This document shows positions 16,284 through 24,843 of a stretch of 64,000 nucleotides of DNA, one piece after another. Numbering within the stretch: the first letter of the stretch is position 1; every line of letters starts with the position of its first letter. The position numbers and the translations under genes were made by a program. The notes beneath the pieces are model-generated. The model was not told the DNA's origin, ran no database searches, and worked only from the letters and a program-made list of their open reading frames with translations. This DNA is from Anaerolineales bacterium UBA5797 (GTDB taxonomy: Bacteria > Chloroflexota > Anaerolineae > Anaerolineales > Villigracilaceae): assembly GCA_002418205.1 (NCBI GenBank), contig DIDP01000017.1, positions 16,649 to 80,648 on the forward strand, written 5' to 3'.

Positions 16284-18049
16284 GCGAACAAGTCGGTACG
16301 ATAACCTGGATCAGCGGCCCTGTTGTGCGTGCCCGCGGCTCCCGCAATGTGGGCATGCTTGAACTTGTTGAAGTGGGTGCAGACCGGCTTGTGGGTGAGG
16401 TGATCGGTCTTGAAGGAGACCAGATAACGGTTCAAGTGTATGAGGAAACTGCCGGCATGCAAACCGGCGCACCGATCTATGGCACGGGGCTGCCTCTTTC
16501 GGTGGAACTTGGACCGGGTTTGATTCAAAGCATTTATGACGGCGTGCAGCGTCCGCTTCCGTTGATCGAGGAGGCAATGGGTTCGTTCATTCAGCGCGGT
16601 GCCCGCTTCGATTCGATCAGCCGCGAGAAGAAATGGAAATTCACTCCCAAGGTGAAAACCGGTGACGAGGTCAAGGGTGGCGTGATCCTGGGTACCGTAA
16701 TGGAGACCGAAACATTCGAGCATCGCATTATGCTCAACCCCGATGACTCTGGTACGATCACGTGGATTGCACCCGTGGGTGAATATACCGTTGACGAACC
16801 GATTGCAAAATTGAGGATGGGCAAGGAAGAGAAAAGCGTCACCATGCTTCAACGCTGGCCTGTCCGTCGTGCACGACCCTTTGTGAACAGGCGCGGGGCA
16901 AATACCCCGCTGATCACCGGTCAAAGAATTCTCGATACGTTCTTCCCGGTTGCCAAAGGTGGAGCAGCAGGCATCCCGGGTCCGTTCGGTTCAGGCAAAA
17001 CCGTTACTCAGCACAGCATTGCGAAGTATGCGGATGCGGAGGTCATCGTCTACATCGGATGCGGTGAACGCGGCAATGAAATGACGGAGGTACTTCAGGA
17101 ATTTCCGCATCTTGTCGACCCGAGAACTGGTCGCCCCTTAATGGAACGCACGGTGCTGATAGCGAATACCTCCAACATGCCCGTTGCGGCGCGCGAGGCC
17201 AGCATCTACACCGGCATCACCATCGCCGAATATTACCGGGATATGGGCTACCACGTGGCGTTGATGGCAGATTCAACCTCCCGTTGGGCGGAGGCGCTGC
17301 GCGAAGTTTCCGGTCGTCTCGAGGAGATGCCCGCAGAGGAAGGTTATCCTGCCTATCTCGCAGGTCGTCTGGCTGAATTCTATGAGCGTGCTGGTTATGT
17401 CAATAACCTGAACGGTTCACAAGGCTCGGTTTCCATCGTTGGGGCGGTTTCGCCTCCAGGCGGTGACTTTTCTGAGCCGGTGACCCAGCACACCAAGCGT
17501 TACATCCGTTGTTTCTGGGCGTTGGATAAATCACTTGCCTCCGCCCGTCACTTTCCTGCCATCAACTGGCTGGATAGTTACAGCGAATATATCGAGGATG
17601 TCGCTGCGTGGTGGCGCGAAAAGGTCGGCAAGGACTGGCTGTCCATGCGTAACCGGGCAATGGAATTATTGAGCGAAGAGAGCCGCCTGTCTCAGATCGT
17701 AAAATTGGTTGGCCCGGATGCGCTCCCATACACGGAGCGGATGATCCTTGAAACCACCCGTCTCATTCGCGAGGGTATCCTGCAACAGAACGCCACCGAA
17801 GCTGTGGATGCGTATTCATCGATCGAAAAACAGATCCGCCTGCTTGAACTGGTGTTGTACTTCCACGAGCGCGGTATGGCAATCGTAAAGCGCGGCGCGC
17901 CGATCAATCTAATCCATGACCTGCCGGTGGTGGATACCATCATTCGTGCCAAGTCCACCATTACGAATGAGGAAATGCACAAGTTCGACGACATTCAAAA
18001 ACAGATCGACCAGCAAATGGGTCGATTGGATGCGGAGTACAGATCATGA
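16280..18049 (+). CDS. atpA: V-type ATPase catalytic subunit A
   Basis: The 589-residue catalytic subunit hydrolyses or makes ATP in the A3B3 headpiece. Features are the N-terminal beta barrel (TITWISGPVVRARG), the non-homologous insertion typical of A subunits (about 110-190) and the P-loop GPFGSGKT at 234-241. The catalytic Glu is in GCGERGNEM, and DSTSRWAEALREVSGRLEEMPAEEGYPAYL and VSPPGGDFSEPV are also present. Length is as expected for the family. It overlaps subunit E at its start and subunit B at its end by four bases each. Confidence 0.97.
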   Translation: MSEQVGTITWISGPVVRARGSRNVGMLELVEVGADRLVGEVIGLEGDQITVQVYEETAGMQTGAPIYGTGLPLSVELGPGLIQSIYDGVQRPLPLIEEAMGSFIQRGARFDSISREKKWKFTPKVKTGDEVKGGVILGTVMETETFEHRIMLNPDDSGTITWIAPVGEYTVDEPIAKLRMGKEEKSVTMLQRWPVRRARPFVNRRGANTPLITGQRILDTFFPVAKGGAAGIPGPFGSGKTVTQHSIAKYADAEVIVYIGCGERGNEMTEVLQEFPHLVDPRTGRPLMERTVLIANTSNMPVAAREASIYTGITIAEYYRDMGYHVALMADSTSRWAEALREVSGRLEEMPAEEGYPAYLAGRLAEFYERAGYVNNLNGSQGSVSIVGAVSPPGGDFSEPVTQHTKRYIRCFWALDKSLASARHFPAINWLDSYSEYIEDVAAWWREKVGKDWLSMRNRAMELLSEESRLSQIVKLVGPDALPYTERMILETTRLIREGILQQNATEAVDAYSSIEKQIRLLELVLYFHERGMAIVKRGAPINLIHDLPVVDTIIRAKSTITNEEMHKFDDIQKQIDQQMGRLDAEYRS

Positions 18050-19473
18050 GTGAAATAACAGTACAAGGCGGACAGGAAGTCCTCGGCGTCAGGCGGATAG
18101 AAGGTCCGATCATCGTTGTGGAGGGCGCGGCGAACGTCAGTTATGACGAGGTGGTTGAGATACAGGATCCGCGTGGCGAACTCCGCCGTGGACGTGTGCT
18201 GGAAGTGGGTGAGGGGTTTGCCGTGGTGCAGGTGTTTTCGGGCTCCACCGGTCTTTCGATCGATGGTACTCGTGTGCGCTTTTTAGGTGGCACCCTGCAC
18301 ATTCCAGTTGCCGAAGAAATGCTTGGGCGTATTTTCGATGGCTTGGGCAGCCCCATTGATGGTGGTCCTGAGCCGCTGACAGACCGCTACATGGATGTGA
18401 ACGGTCTGCCGATCAACCCGACCGCGCGTATCTATCCGCGTGACTACATTCAAACCGGCATTTCCACCATCGATGGCGTGAACACACTTCTACGCGGTCA
18501 GAAACTCCCATTGTTCTCCGGCGCAGGTATGCCGCACGATCAACTCGCGGCACAAATTGTGCGTCAGGCAACTTTGGGTAAAGTGGCGGGCGCGCCCCAG
18601 ACTGAAGGTGAAGAGTTCGCCATCGTGTTCGCGGCGATGGGCGTGAAGAACGATGTGGCAGATTACTTCCGCCGTTCCTTCACCGAAAGCGGAGCGCTGA
18701 CCCGTGTGGCGATGTTCCTCAACCTTGCGGACGATCCCCCGGTCGAACGTATCGTCACCCCGCGCGCGGCGTTGACCCTGGCAGAGTACCTTGCCTACGA
18801 GCGTGAGATGCACGTATTGGTTGTGCTTACCGATATGACCAACTACGGTGAAGCTCTGCGTCAGATCTCGAACGTGCGTGGCGAAGTGCCAAGCCGTAAG
18901 GGGTATCCGGGCTACTTGTACAGCGACCTCGCCTCCATGTACGAACGAACCGGCCGCATCCGCACCAGTAAAGGATCGATCACGCAGATCCCGATCCTGA
19001 CGATGCCGAACGATGATATCACCCATCCGATGCCAGACCTGACCGGTTACATCACCGAGGGTCAGATCGTATTGGGACGCGAATTAAACTTTGCGGGCAT
19101 CTACCCACCTGTGGCTGTTTTGCCGAGTCTTTCGCGCTTGATGAAGGATGGTATCGGAAAGAACCGCACGCGCGACGATCATCCGCGTTGGGGCGCACAG
19201 CTCTACGCTGCATACGCCAAGACGCAGGATGTGCGGGCGCTGGCGTCCGTGATCGGTGAGGAGGAGCTTACTGAGGTGGATCAGAAGTATCTTCAGTTCG
19301 GACGCGCTTTCGAACGCGAATTTGTCAACCAGAGTTTCACTGAAAATCGTACCATCGAGAGGACGCTGGAAATCGGATGGAAGCTTCTCTCCATGCTCCC
19401 GAAGCAGGAACTTACCCGCGTCACACTCGACGAGATCGCACAATACTACAAGGGTGAAGATGCCTCAAGTTAA
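18046..19473 (+). CDS. atpB: V-type ATPase regulatory subunit B
   Basis: The 475-residue non-catalytic partner of subunit A lacks a canonical P-loop; the equivalent stretch reads FSGAGMPHDQLAAQI, as expected. Other hallmarks are GRIFDGLGSPIDGGPEPL, YIQTGISTIDGVNTLLRGQKLPLF, the ALTLAEYLAYE segment, and ITEGQIVLGRELNFAGIYPPVAVLPSLSRLM. It starts inside the last codons of subunit A, and its own last 14 bases overlap the start of subunit D. Confidence 0.97.
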   Translation: MSEITVQGGQEVLGVRRIEGPIIVVEGAANVSYDEVVEIQDPRGELRRGRVLEVGEGFAVVQVFSGSTGLSIDGTRVRFLGGTLHIPVAEEMLGRIFDGLGSPIDGGPEPLTDRYMDVNGLPINPTARIYPRDYIQTGISTIDGVNTLLRGQKLPLFSGAGMPHDQLAAQIVRQATLGKVAGAPQTEGEEFAIVFAAMGVKNDVADYFRRSFTESGALTRVAMFLNLADDPPVERIVTPRAALTLAEYLAYEREMHVLVVLTDMTNYGEALRQISNVRGEVPSRKGYPGYLYSDLASMYERTGRIRTSKGSITQIPILTMPNDDITHPMPDLTGYITEGQIVLGRELNFAGIYPPVAVLPSLSRLMKDGIGKNRTRDDHPRWGAQLYAAYAKTQDVRALASVIGEEELTEVDQKYLQFGRAFEREFVNQSFTENRTIERTLEIGWKLLSMLPKQELTRVTLDEIAQYYKGEDASS

Positions 19474-20131
19474 CATTGCTCCCACCCGCACGAACCTGAT
19501 TCGCCTGAAGAAGGAACTGCGGTTTGCGAAAGAAGGGTACGAAATCCTCGACCGCAAACGCGAAGCCCTGACCGGCGAATTGGTCCGTGTGGCAAAAGAA
19601 GCCGATGCACTTCAGAAGGAAGTATGGGCTTTACTGGAGACCGCCTATGATGCGATGGAAAAGGCGCGTCTCGTGATGGGTTCTGACCATGTGGAATGGG
19701 CTTCACTCGCGGTGGACAAGACAGTGGACGTACACTTGCGTCTGCGCGGCATCATGGGCGTGGCAATTCCAGAGATCGAGGCGCGCGGTGAGCCGCCAAA
19801 ACTTCCGTACAGTCCCGGCGATACCTCGGCGGCACTCGATGAAGCCAGTGATGCATTCCGCGAAGTGCTTCTACGCATCCCACAGCTTTCGATGTTGACT
19901 GCGGCTGTATGGCGTCTTGCGAATGAGTTGCGCAAAACCCAGCGACGCGTGAATGCGCTCCAACATATCTTCATCCCGCAGTATAAACATCAGATCGAAT
20001 TCATTGTCAGCTCGCTGGAGGAACGCGAACGTGAGGAGACTTTTCGCTTGAAATGGCTGAAGACAAAGATGACGAAGCAGGCTTCTGCGGCGGTTTCTAA
20101 CGGGCATGAATCCGGTAAGACTTCCGTTTGA
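19460..20131 (+). CDS. atpD: V-type ATPase subunit D (central shaft)
   Basis: The 223-residue protein begins MPQVNIAPTRTNLIRLKKEL, the strongly conserved N-terminus of subunit D, whose long antiparallel coiled coil turns inside the A3B3 head. The second helix has the typical RRVNALQHIFIPQYKHQIEFI sequence. The start lies inside the end of subunit B, behind AAGGGTGA; a much longer in-frame reading from 19256 only extends into subunit B and is not credible. It is the last gene of the operon. Confidence 0.95.
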   Translation: MPQVNIAPTRTNLIRLKKELRFAKEGYEILDRKREALTGELVRVAKEADALQKEVWALLETAYDAMEKARLVMGSDHVEWASLAVDKTVDVHLRLRGIMGVAIPEIEARGEPPKLPYSPGDTSAALDEASDAFREVLLRIPQLSMLTAAVWRLANELRKTQRRVNALQHIFIPQYKHQIEFIVSSLEEREREETFRLKWLKTKMTKQASAAVSNGHESGKTSV

Positions 20132-20194
20132 TGCCACTTGGGACTACAATTGAAAGGTTCATAACATCACCGCACTCTAAAAGGAGTTTATCTT

Positions 20195-20842
20195 ATGAAG
20201 ATTGGCGTTTTGGGCACGGGAGTTACAGGACAGACGATTGCTTCCAAGCTGGTACAACTCGGACATGATGTAATGATGGGTTCGCGGGATGAGGCGAATC
20301 CCAAGGCAGTTGCCTGGGCAAAGGAGGAGGGTCATAATGCCTTGTACGGCACATTTATGAACGCTGCATCGTTTGGTGAGATCATTTTCAACTGCACATT
20401 GGGTCCTGCTTCTCTGGATGCGTTGCGAATGGCTGGTGCCGAAAACCTGAAGGGGAAGATCCTGATCGATACATCCAATCCTCTGAACAAAGCCACCGAT
20501 CCGTGGACGTTGACCGTTTGTAATACCGACTCCCTGGGTGAACAAATTCAACGCATGTTCCCTGATACAAAGGTCGTAAAGACTCTCAATACAGTGAACA
20601 CAAACGTCATGGTCGAACCAACAAAACTGATCGAGAGAACGCAGGTCTTTGTCAGCGGGAACGATATCGAAGCCAAGGCGACCGTTGTTATGATACTTCG
20701 CGATTGGTTTGGATGGAGGGAAATTCTTGACCTGGGCGATATCACTACATCGCGAGGGGTGGAGATGTTCCTGCCGTTGTGGCAGAGCCTGCGCAAAGCA
20801 ATCCCTGAACAACGATTCAACATCAAAATTGTTTCTTCATGA
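20195..20842 (+). CDS. NADPH-dependent F420 reductase-like oxidoreductase
   Basis: The 215-residue protein has an N-terminal Rossmann fold with MKIGVLGTGVTGQTIASKL (GxGxxG) and GSRDEANPKAVAW, followed by IDTSNPLNKA and a short helical C-terminus. This is the pattern of the F420:NADP+ oxidoreductase / pyrroline-5-carboxylate-reductase-like superfamily. It may move hydride between NADPH and F420 or another acceptor, but many relatives act on other substrates. AAAAGGAG lies upstream. It follows the V-ATPase operon by 63 bases and ends before a strong terminator. Whether this organism makes F420 is not shown here. Confidence 0.75.
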   Translation: MKIGVLGTGVTGQTIASKLVQLGHDVMMGSRDEANPKAVAWAKEEGHNALYGTFMNAASFGEIIFNCTLGPASLDALRMAGAENLKGKILIDTSNPLNKATDPWTLTVCNTDSLGEQIQRMFPDTKVVKTLNTVNTNVMVEPTKLIERTQVFVSGNDIEAKATVVMILRDWFGWREILDLGDITTSRGVEMFLPLWQSLRKAIPEQRFNIKIVSS

Positions 20843-20866
20843 GCAGGTTTTTGAATATGAATGAAT

Positions 20867-20897
20867 GAGCCTTCCATAAAATGGAAGGCTCGTTTTT
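20867..20897 (+). terminator. Rho-independent terminator
   Basis: An 11-bp perfect stem (20867-20877 with 20881-20891) has a 3-base loop and is followed by GTTTTTG. It ends the F420 reductase-like transcript and lies two bases from the stop of the convergent ATP-grasp gene. Confidence 0.85.
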
Positions 20898-20898
20898 G

Positions 20899-22032
20899 TT
20901 ATTTTTTTCGAGTTGGTTCAATAAGCGACTCCCGGGCTTCAATCATTCCCCAACGTGAAGCGCCGAGGTATAGTATTTCCAGAATCAAGTCTTCATACCG
21001 TATGCCTTCCGCAGCGCTTTGCAGGCAGAGATCGCTGTAATTGGGAGTGAGCCCGGGCAGGGTATTGATTTCCAAGAGACGGGGGTTTCCCTCGTCGTCG
21101 AGGCGAATATCAGTGCGGGAAACATCCAGCGCGTAGAGGAGTTGATGGGCACGCAGGGCAAAGTGTTTGAGCTTTTTATCGAGTTCCGGGTCGATATCTG
21201 CCGGGCAGACATAATCCGGCGCACCTTCCTCTCCCACTTCCTTGGATTTCGATGCCTGGCTGTACACATTTGGGGTGACGGAACGCCTCATATCCAGTTC
21301 GAGGACCGGGAAACGGTGGAAGCCGTCCTTTTCGTACCATTCCGGGTGGCGGGAATATTTTTTGGAATCAGTTCGACCTAAGATTCCCACGGTAAATTCG
21401 CGCCCCGGCAGGAATGTTTCAACGAGGGCAGGTTGTTGATAGGTGTTTACGATATAGGCGATTCTTTCGCGCATTTCTTTTTCGTTCTTAACGATGGCCC
21501 TGGTGTCCACGCCCATGCCGGTCCCTTCGCGGGCGGGTTTGACAAAGAGGGGAAATTTCAATTCCGGGCGCAGTGGATCGTTTTCGGCGCTGAATTCCTG
21601 AAAGGGGGCGACGGGCAGGCGCCGGTCGCGCCAGATGCGTTTGGTCAGGGTTTTGTCGAGGGAGATGCCATTGGTCAATACGCGCGAGCCGGTATATGGG
21701 ATGCGAAGCATTTCCAGCAGTGCGGGGACCTGTGCTTCCCGTGCGTCGCCACCGAGACCTTCAGCGATATTAAAGCAGATATCCGGTTTTACCTCCTTGA
21801 GGGCATAGGGAAGGTCGGTGTCAGCCTGGATGAAGACCGTTTGATGGCCGTCAGTTTCGAGGGCGGAACGAATCGCATCCACGGTCTCGATGTGGTCAAA
21901 ATCAGCAAAGGCATCAGGAGGAACCCCCTCGGGTTTGGGCTTGGATTCATCCTTGATATTTGCCAGAACAGCGATCTTCCAATATCTTTTCATACGGCGA
22001 GGCTGCGACGATTCTTCTCCGTGAAGCGACAT
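20899..22032 (-). CDS. D-alanine-D-alanine ligase-like ATP-grasp protein
   Basis: The 377-residue protein has the three-part layout of D-Ala-D-Ala ligases. An N-terminal Rossmann-like part (KIAVLANIKDES, then DICFNIAEGLGG) is followed by the ATP-grasp core, with FPLFVKPAREGTGMGV, ETFLPGREFTVGIL and the metal-binding region DIRLDDEGNPRLLEINTLPGLTP. It probably joins a carboxylate to an amine using ATP, perhaps in peptidoglycan or peptide synthesis. It is divergent enough that the substrate is uncertain and a ddl symbol is not justified. The start has AAAAGGAGAGAG upstream; an earlier start lacks one. Confidence 0.8.
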   Translation of the reverse strand: MSLHGEESSQPRRMKRYWKIAVLANIKDESKPKPEGVPPDAFADFDHIETVDAIRSALETDGHQTVFIQADTDLPYALKEVKPDICFNIAEGLGGDAREAQVPALLEMLRIPYTGSRVLTNGISLDKTLTKRIWRDRRLPVAPFQEFSAENDPLRPELKFPLFVKPAREGTGMGVDTRAIVKNEKEMRERIAYIVNTYQQPALVETFLPGREFTVGILGRTDSKKYSRHPEWYEKDGFHRFPVLELDMRRSVTPNVYSQASKSKEVGEEGAPDYVCPADIDPELDKKLKHFALRAHQLLYALDVSRTDIRLDDEGNPRLLEINTLPGLTPNYSDLCLQSAAEGIRYEDLILEILYLGASRWGMIEARESLIEPTRKK

Positions 22033-22066
22033 TTTCTCTCTCCTTTTAGCGTTGGTTTTGTGATTT

Positions 22067-22094
22067 AGTATATTACAACCTGTGTCTCTGGCAA
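22067..22094 (-). promoter_or_regulatory. Probable promoter of the ATP-grasp gene
   Basis: On the minus strand TTGCCA (22094-22089), a 16-base spacer and TATACT (22072-22067) lie about 35 bases before the start codon. The position suits a vegetative promoter and faces away from the F1 operon. Confidence 0.5.
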
Positions 22095-22207
22095 GGGTTA
22101 TGAGGAACAAAGACAAAAGTAACTAGACAATGATGAGCCTTTCAGGTATCATTGGCCCGATTGTGCTCCTCCTCACGAAGGGCTCAATTGAAGAAATTAC
22201 ACCACAT

Positions 22208-22231
22208 ACCCGGATAAACCAATATCCGGGT
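22208..22231 (+). other. Hairpin in the leader of the F1 ATPase operon
   Basis: ACCCGGATA and TATCCGGGT form a perfect 9-bp stem with a 6-base loop (22208-22231), 36 bases before the alpha subunit ATG, followed by TTATTG rather than a T-run. It could be a 5' leader structure or the remains of a terminator. Confidence 0.45.
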
Positions 22232-22267
22232 TATTGTACTAAACGACATTTTGGCGTGGAGGAATTC

Positions 22268-23932
22268 ATGACAGACCTGATAAAGCAGATCACAAGTGAT
22301 TTGCAAAAACAGATCGAGGGATTTGAGCCGGAACTCAATATCAGCGATATTGGTACTGTGCTTGAGGCGGGAGATGGGATTGCTCGTGTGCAGGGATTGG
22401 CGAACGTTCAGGCGCAGGAACTGGTCCAGTTTTCCAACGGGGTGATGGGAACAGCTTTCAACCTTGAAAAAGACAGTGTAGGCGTGATCGTAATGGGTGA
22501 CTACGGCGGCATCGTGGAAGGAATGACGGTGCGGGCTACGGGTCGGATTGCTTCCGTTCCGGTTGGGGACGCCCTGATCGGACGCGTGGTGAATGCGCTC
22601 GGCGAACCCATCGATGGGAAGGGACCCATTGCAACAAAGGGTTTCCGCCCGATTGAACGCATTGCCCCGGGCGTGATCCAACGCCAGGATGTGGATACAC
22701 CTGTTCAAACCGGCATCACTTCCATTGATGCGATGATCCCCGTGGGACGTGGTCAGCGTGAATTGATCATCGGCGACCGCCAGACGGGTAAGACAGCCAT
22801 CGCAATCGACACGATCATCAATCAAAAAGGCAAGGATCTTATTTGTATCTATGTGGCGATCGGTCAGAAAAAGGCCGCCGTCGCGCGTACCGTGGGTATC
22901 CTCGAGCGGTACGGCGCAATGGAACATACGATCATTGTGGTTGCCTCGGCGGATGAATCTGCGGCACTCCAATATATTGCTCCCTATTCGGGTTGTGCCA
23001 TCGGTGAAGAGTTCATGGAAACGGGACGCGATGCCCTCATCATCTATGATGATCTTTCCAAGCATGCATGGGCATATCGTCAGGTTTCCTTGTTGCTGCG
23101 CCGCCCTCCTGGACGTGAGGCGTATCCCGGTGATGTGTTCTATCTGCACTCCCGCCTTTTGGAACGCGCTGCACGCCTTGCAAACAAGTATGTCATTACA
23201 AAGAAGGATTTCAGCGGTGAAACAGCCTCTGCAAGTGATGCTGTAAACGACAGGGTCTATTCCGGTCCGACATCGAAGGATGATGCCGAGGAAGCCCGCA
23301 AGCATCTGGTTGACGCTGATAATCACAAGGTTGTAAAAGTGAGCGGGACCGGCGGCTCCTTAACTGCTTTACCGATCATTGAAACATTGCTTGGCGACGT
23401 TTCAGCCTATGTGCCGACAAACGTGATCTCCATTACGGATGGTCAGATTTATCTGGAAACCAATCTGTTCAATGCGGGTATCCGTCCTGCTGTGAACGTG
23501 GGTATCTCTGTATCCCGCGTGGGTGGGGATGCGCAGACTAAAGCCATGAAACAGGTTGCGGGTCGTTTGCGACTCGACATGGCAGCTTATCGTGAACTGG
23601 CTGCATTTGCCTTGATGGCTTCCGACCTTGATAAAGCCACGCAGCAGCAGCTCGGCCGCGGTCAGCGCATGCAGGAAATTCTCAAGCAGCCGCAATATCA
23701 ACCGATGTCCTTGTCCGACCAGGTCATCTCCCTGTTTGCAGGGACGAACGGCTTTGCAGACAATGTGCCGCTTGGCAAAATGTCGCAGTGGCAGGCTGAT
23801 CTCGTCAAATTCATGGAAGCCTCCCATCCCGAAGTTGGAAGGGATATTGCAGAGAAAAAGGTGATCACCGACAACAATCGCGAGAACCTGACGAAAGCGC
23901 TCGATGCGTTTACGCACGGATGGCAGGCATAA
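22268..23932 (+). CDS. atpA: F-type ATP synthase subunit alpha
   Basis: The 554-residue F1 non-catalytic subunit has the N-terminal barrel (GTVLEAGDGIARVQGLANVQ), P-loop GDRQTGKT at 169-176, the VASADESAALQYIAPYSGC motif and VNVGISVSRVGGDAQTKAMK. It is somewhat longer than the usual 500-515 residues; the extra length is in an insertion near 385-410 (SGPTSKDDAEEARKHLVDADNHK) and the C-terminal tail. GGAGGAATTC precedes the ATG; an upstream in-frame start is not credible. It is the first gene of an alpha-gamma-beta-epsilon set, with no delta, b, c or a gene before it. The symbol duplicates that of the V-type A subunit by naming convention only. Confidence 0.96.
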   Translation: MTDLIKQITSDLQKQIEGFEPELNISDIGTVLEAGDGIARVQGLANVQAQELVQFSNGVMGTAFNLEKDSVGVIVMGDYGGIVEGMTVRATGRIASVPVGDALIGRVVNALGEPIDGKGPIATKGFRPIERIAPGVIQRQDVDTPVQTGITSIDAMIPVGRGQRELIIGDRQTGKTAIAIDTIINQKGKDLICIYVAIGQKKAAVARTVGILERYGAMEHTIIVVASADESAALQYIAPYSGCAIGEEFMETGRDALIIYDDLSKHAWAYRQVSLLLRRPPGREAYPGDVFYLHSRLLERAARLANKYVITKKDFSGETASASDAVNDRVYSGPTSKDDAEEARKHLVDADNHKVVKVSGTGGSLTALPIIETLLGDVSAYVPTNVISITDGQIYLETNLFNAGIRPAVNVGISVSRVGGDAQTKAMKQVAGRLRLDMAAYRELAAFALMASDLDKATQQQLGRGQRMQEILKQPQYQPMSLSDQVISLFAGTNGFADNVPLGKMSQWQADLVKFMEASHPEVGRDIAEKKVITDNNRENLTKALDAFTHGWQA

Positions 23933-23935
23933 TCC

Positions 23936-24826
23936 ATGGCATCCGCTCGTGAGATGCGGCTTCGCATCAAAAGTGTAAAGAACATCTCTCAGGTGACGCG
24001 CGCCCTGGAGGCTGTCAGCGCGGCGAAGGTTCGCAAGGCAATTCAGGCACTGACTGCGACGCGTTCCTATGCCACCAAAGCATGGCAGGTGCTTTCGCAT
24101 ATTACGGCTCAACCCGGACACATCAGCCTGCATCCGTTATTGACGGAGCGCACCGACCCCCAAAATGCGCTCGTCATTGTTATGACCGCTGACCGCGGAC
24201 TTGCGGGTGCATACAACACGAACGTCATTCGTTATGTCTTGAAGCGCTTCGACAAATATCATCTCCCGGTGAAATACATCACTGTGGGGCGCAAGGGACG
24301 TGATCTGCTCCTGCGCCTCCGTAAACCGGTATTGGCGGATTTTAGCAATCTACCATCCACCCCGAAATTTGGCGCGGTTTCCGCAATTGGACGCCTTGCT
24401 GTCGATGAATTTTTGAAGGGCGATGTGGATGAAGTCTATTTGGTCTACACAGACTTCGTGAGCATGGCGCGGCAGGAGACCACCATGAAGAAATTGCTTC
24501 CCCTGGTGGTCGAAACGCGTGAAGGGCTTGTGGAGGATTTTGGCGAGCATCAAAAAGGACCTGCAGCCGCTTATGAATATGAACCCGATCAAACGGATAT
24601 TCTGGATGAAATGATTCCCCGTTTCACCGCGTTGCAGGTATATCAGGCTGTGCTCGAATCACAAGCCAGTGAACATGCAGCCCGCATGATCGCGATGCGC
24701 AATGCAACAGATAACGCGAAGGAACTTGTCGGCGCGTTGCAGTTGGAATACAACAAGGTCCGCCAGCAGGCGATCACGAACGACATCTTGGACATTGTGG
24801 GCGGCGCAGAAGCGCTTGCCCAGTAA
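23936..24826 (+). CDS. atpG: F-type ATP synthase subunit gamma
   Basis: The 296-residue central shaft of F1 has diagnostic N-terminal MASAREMRLRIKSVKNISQVTRALEAVSAAK, middle MTADRGLAGAYNTNVI and C-terminal ASEHAARMIAMRNATDNAKELVGALQLEYNKVRQQAIT. It rotates inside the alpha3-beta3 ring. It starts four bases after the alpha stop and ends 17 bases before beta. Confidence 0.96.
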   Translation: MASAREMRLRIKSVKNISQVTRALEAVSAAKVRKAIQALTATRSYATKAWQVLSHITAQPGHISLHPLLTERTDPQNALVIVMTADRGLAGAYNTNVIRYVLKRFDKYHLPVKYITVGRKGRDLLLRLRKPVLADFSNLPSTPKFGAVSAIGRLAVDEFLKGDVDEVYLVYTDFVSMARQETTMKKLLPLVVETREGLVEDFGEHQKGPAAAYEYEPDQTDILDEMIPRFTALQVYQAVLESQASEHAARMIAMRNATDNAKELVGALQLEYNKVRQQAITNDILDIVGGAEALAQ

Positions 24827-24843
24827 AAATTCTGGAGGAAATC

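Noticed and set aside
19256..19459. A 68-residue N-terminal extension of V-ATPase subunit D
   Set aside because: It lies inside the subunit B gene in another frame, and the conserved N-terminus starts at 19460.
22184..23326. A 380-codon minus-strand open frame
   Set aside because: It is antisense to F1 alpha, whose family match is certain, and its translation has no domain features or ribosome binding site.
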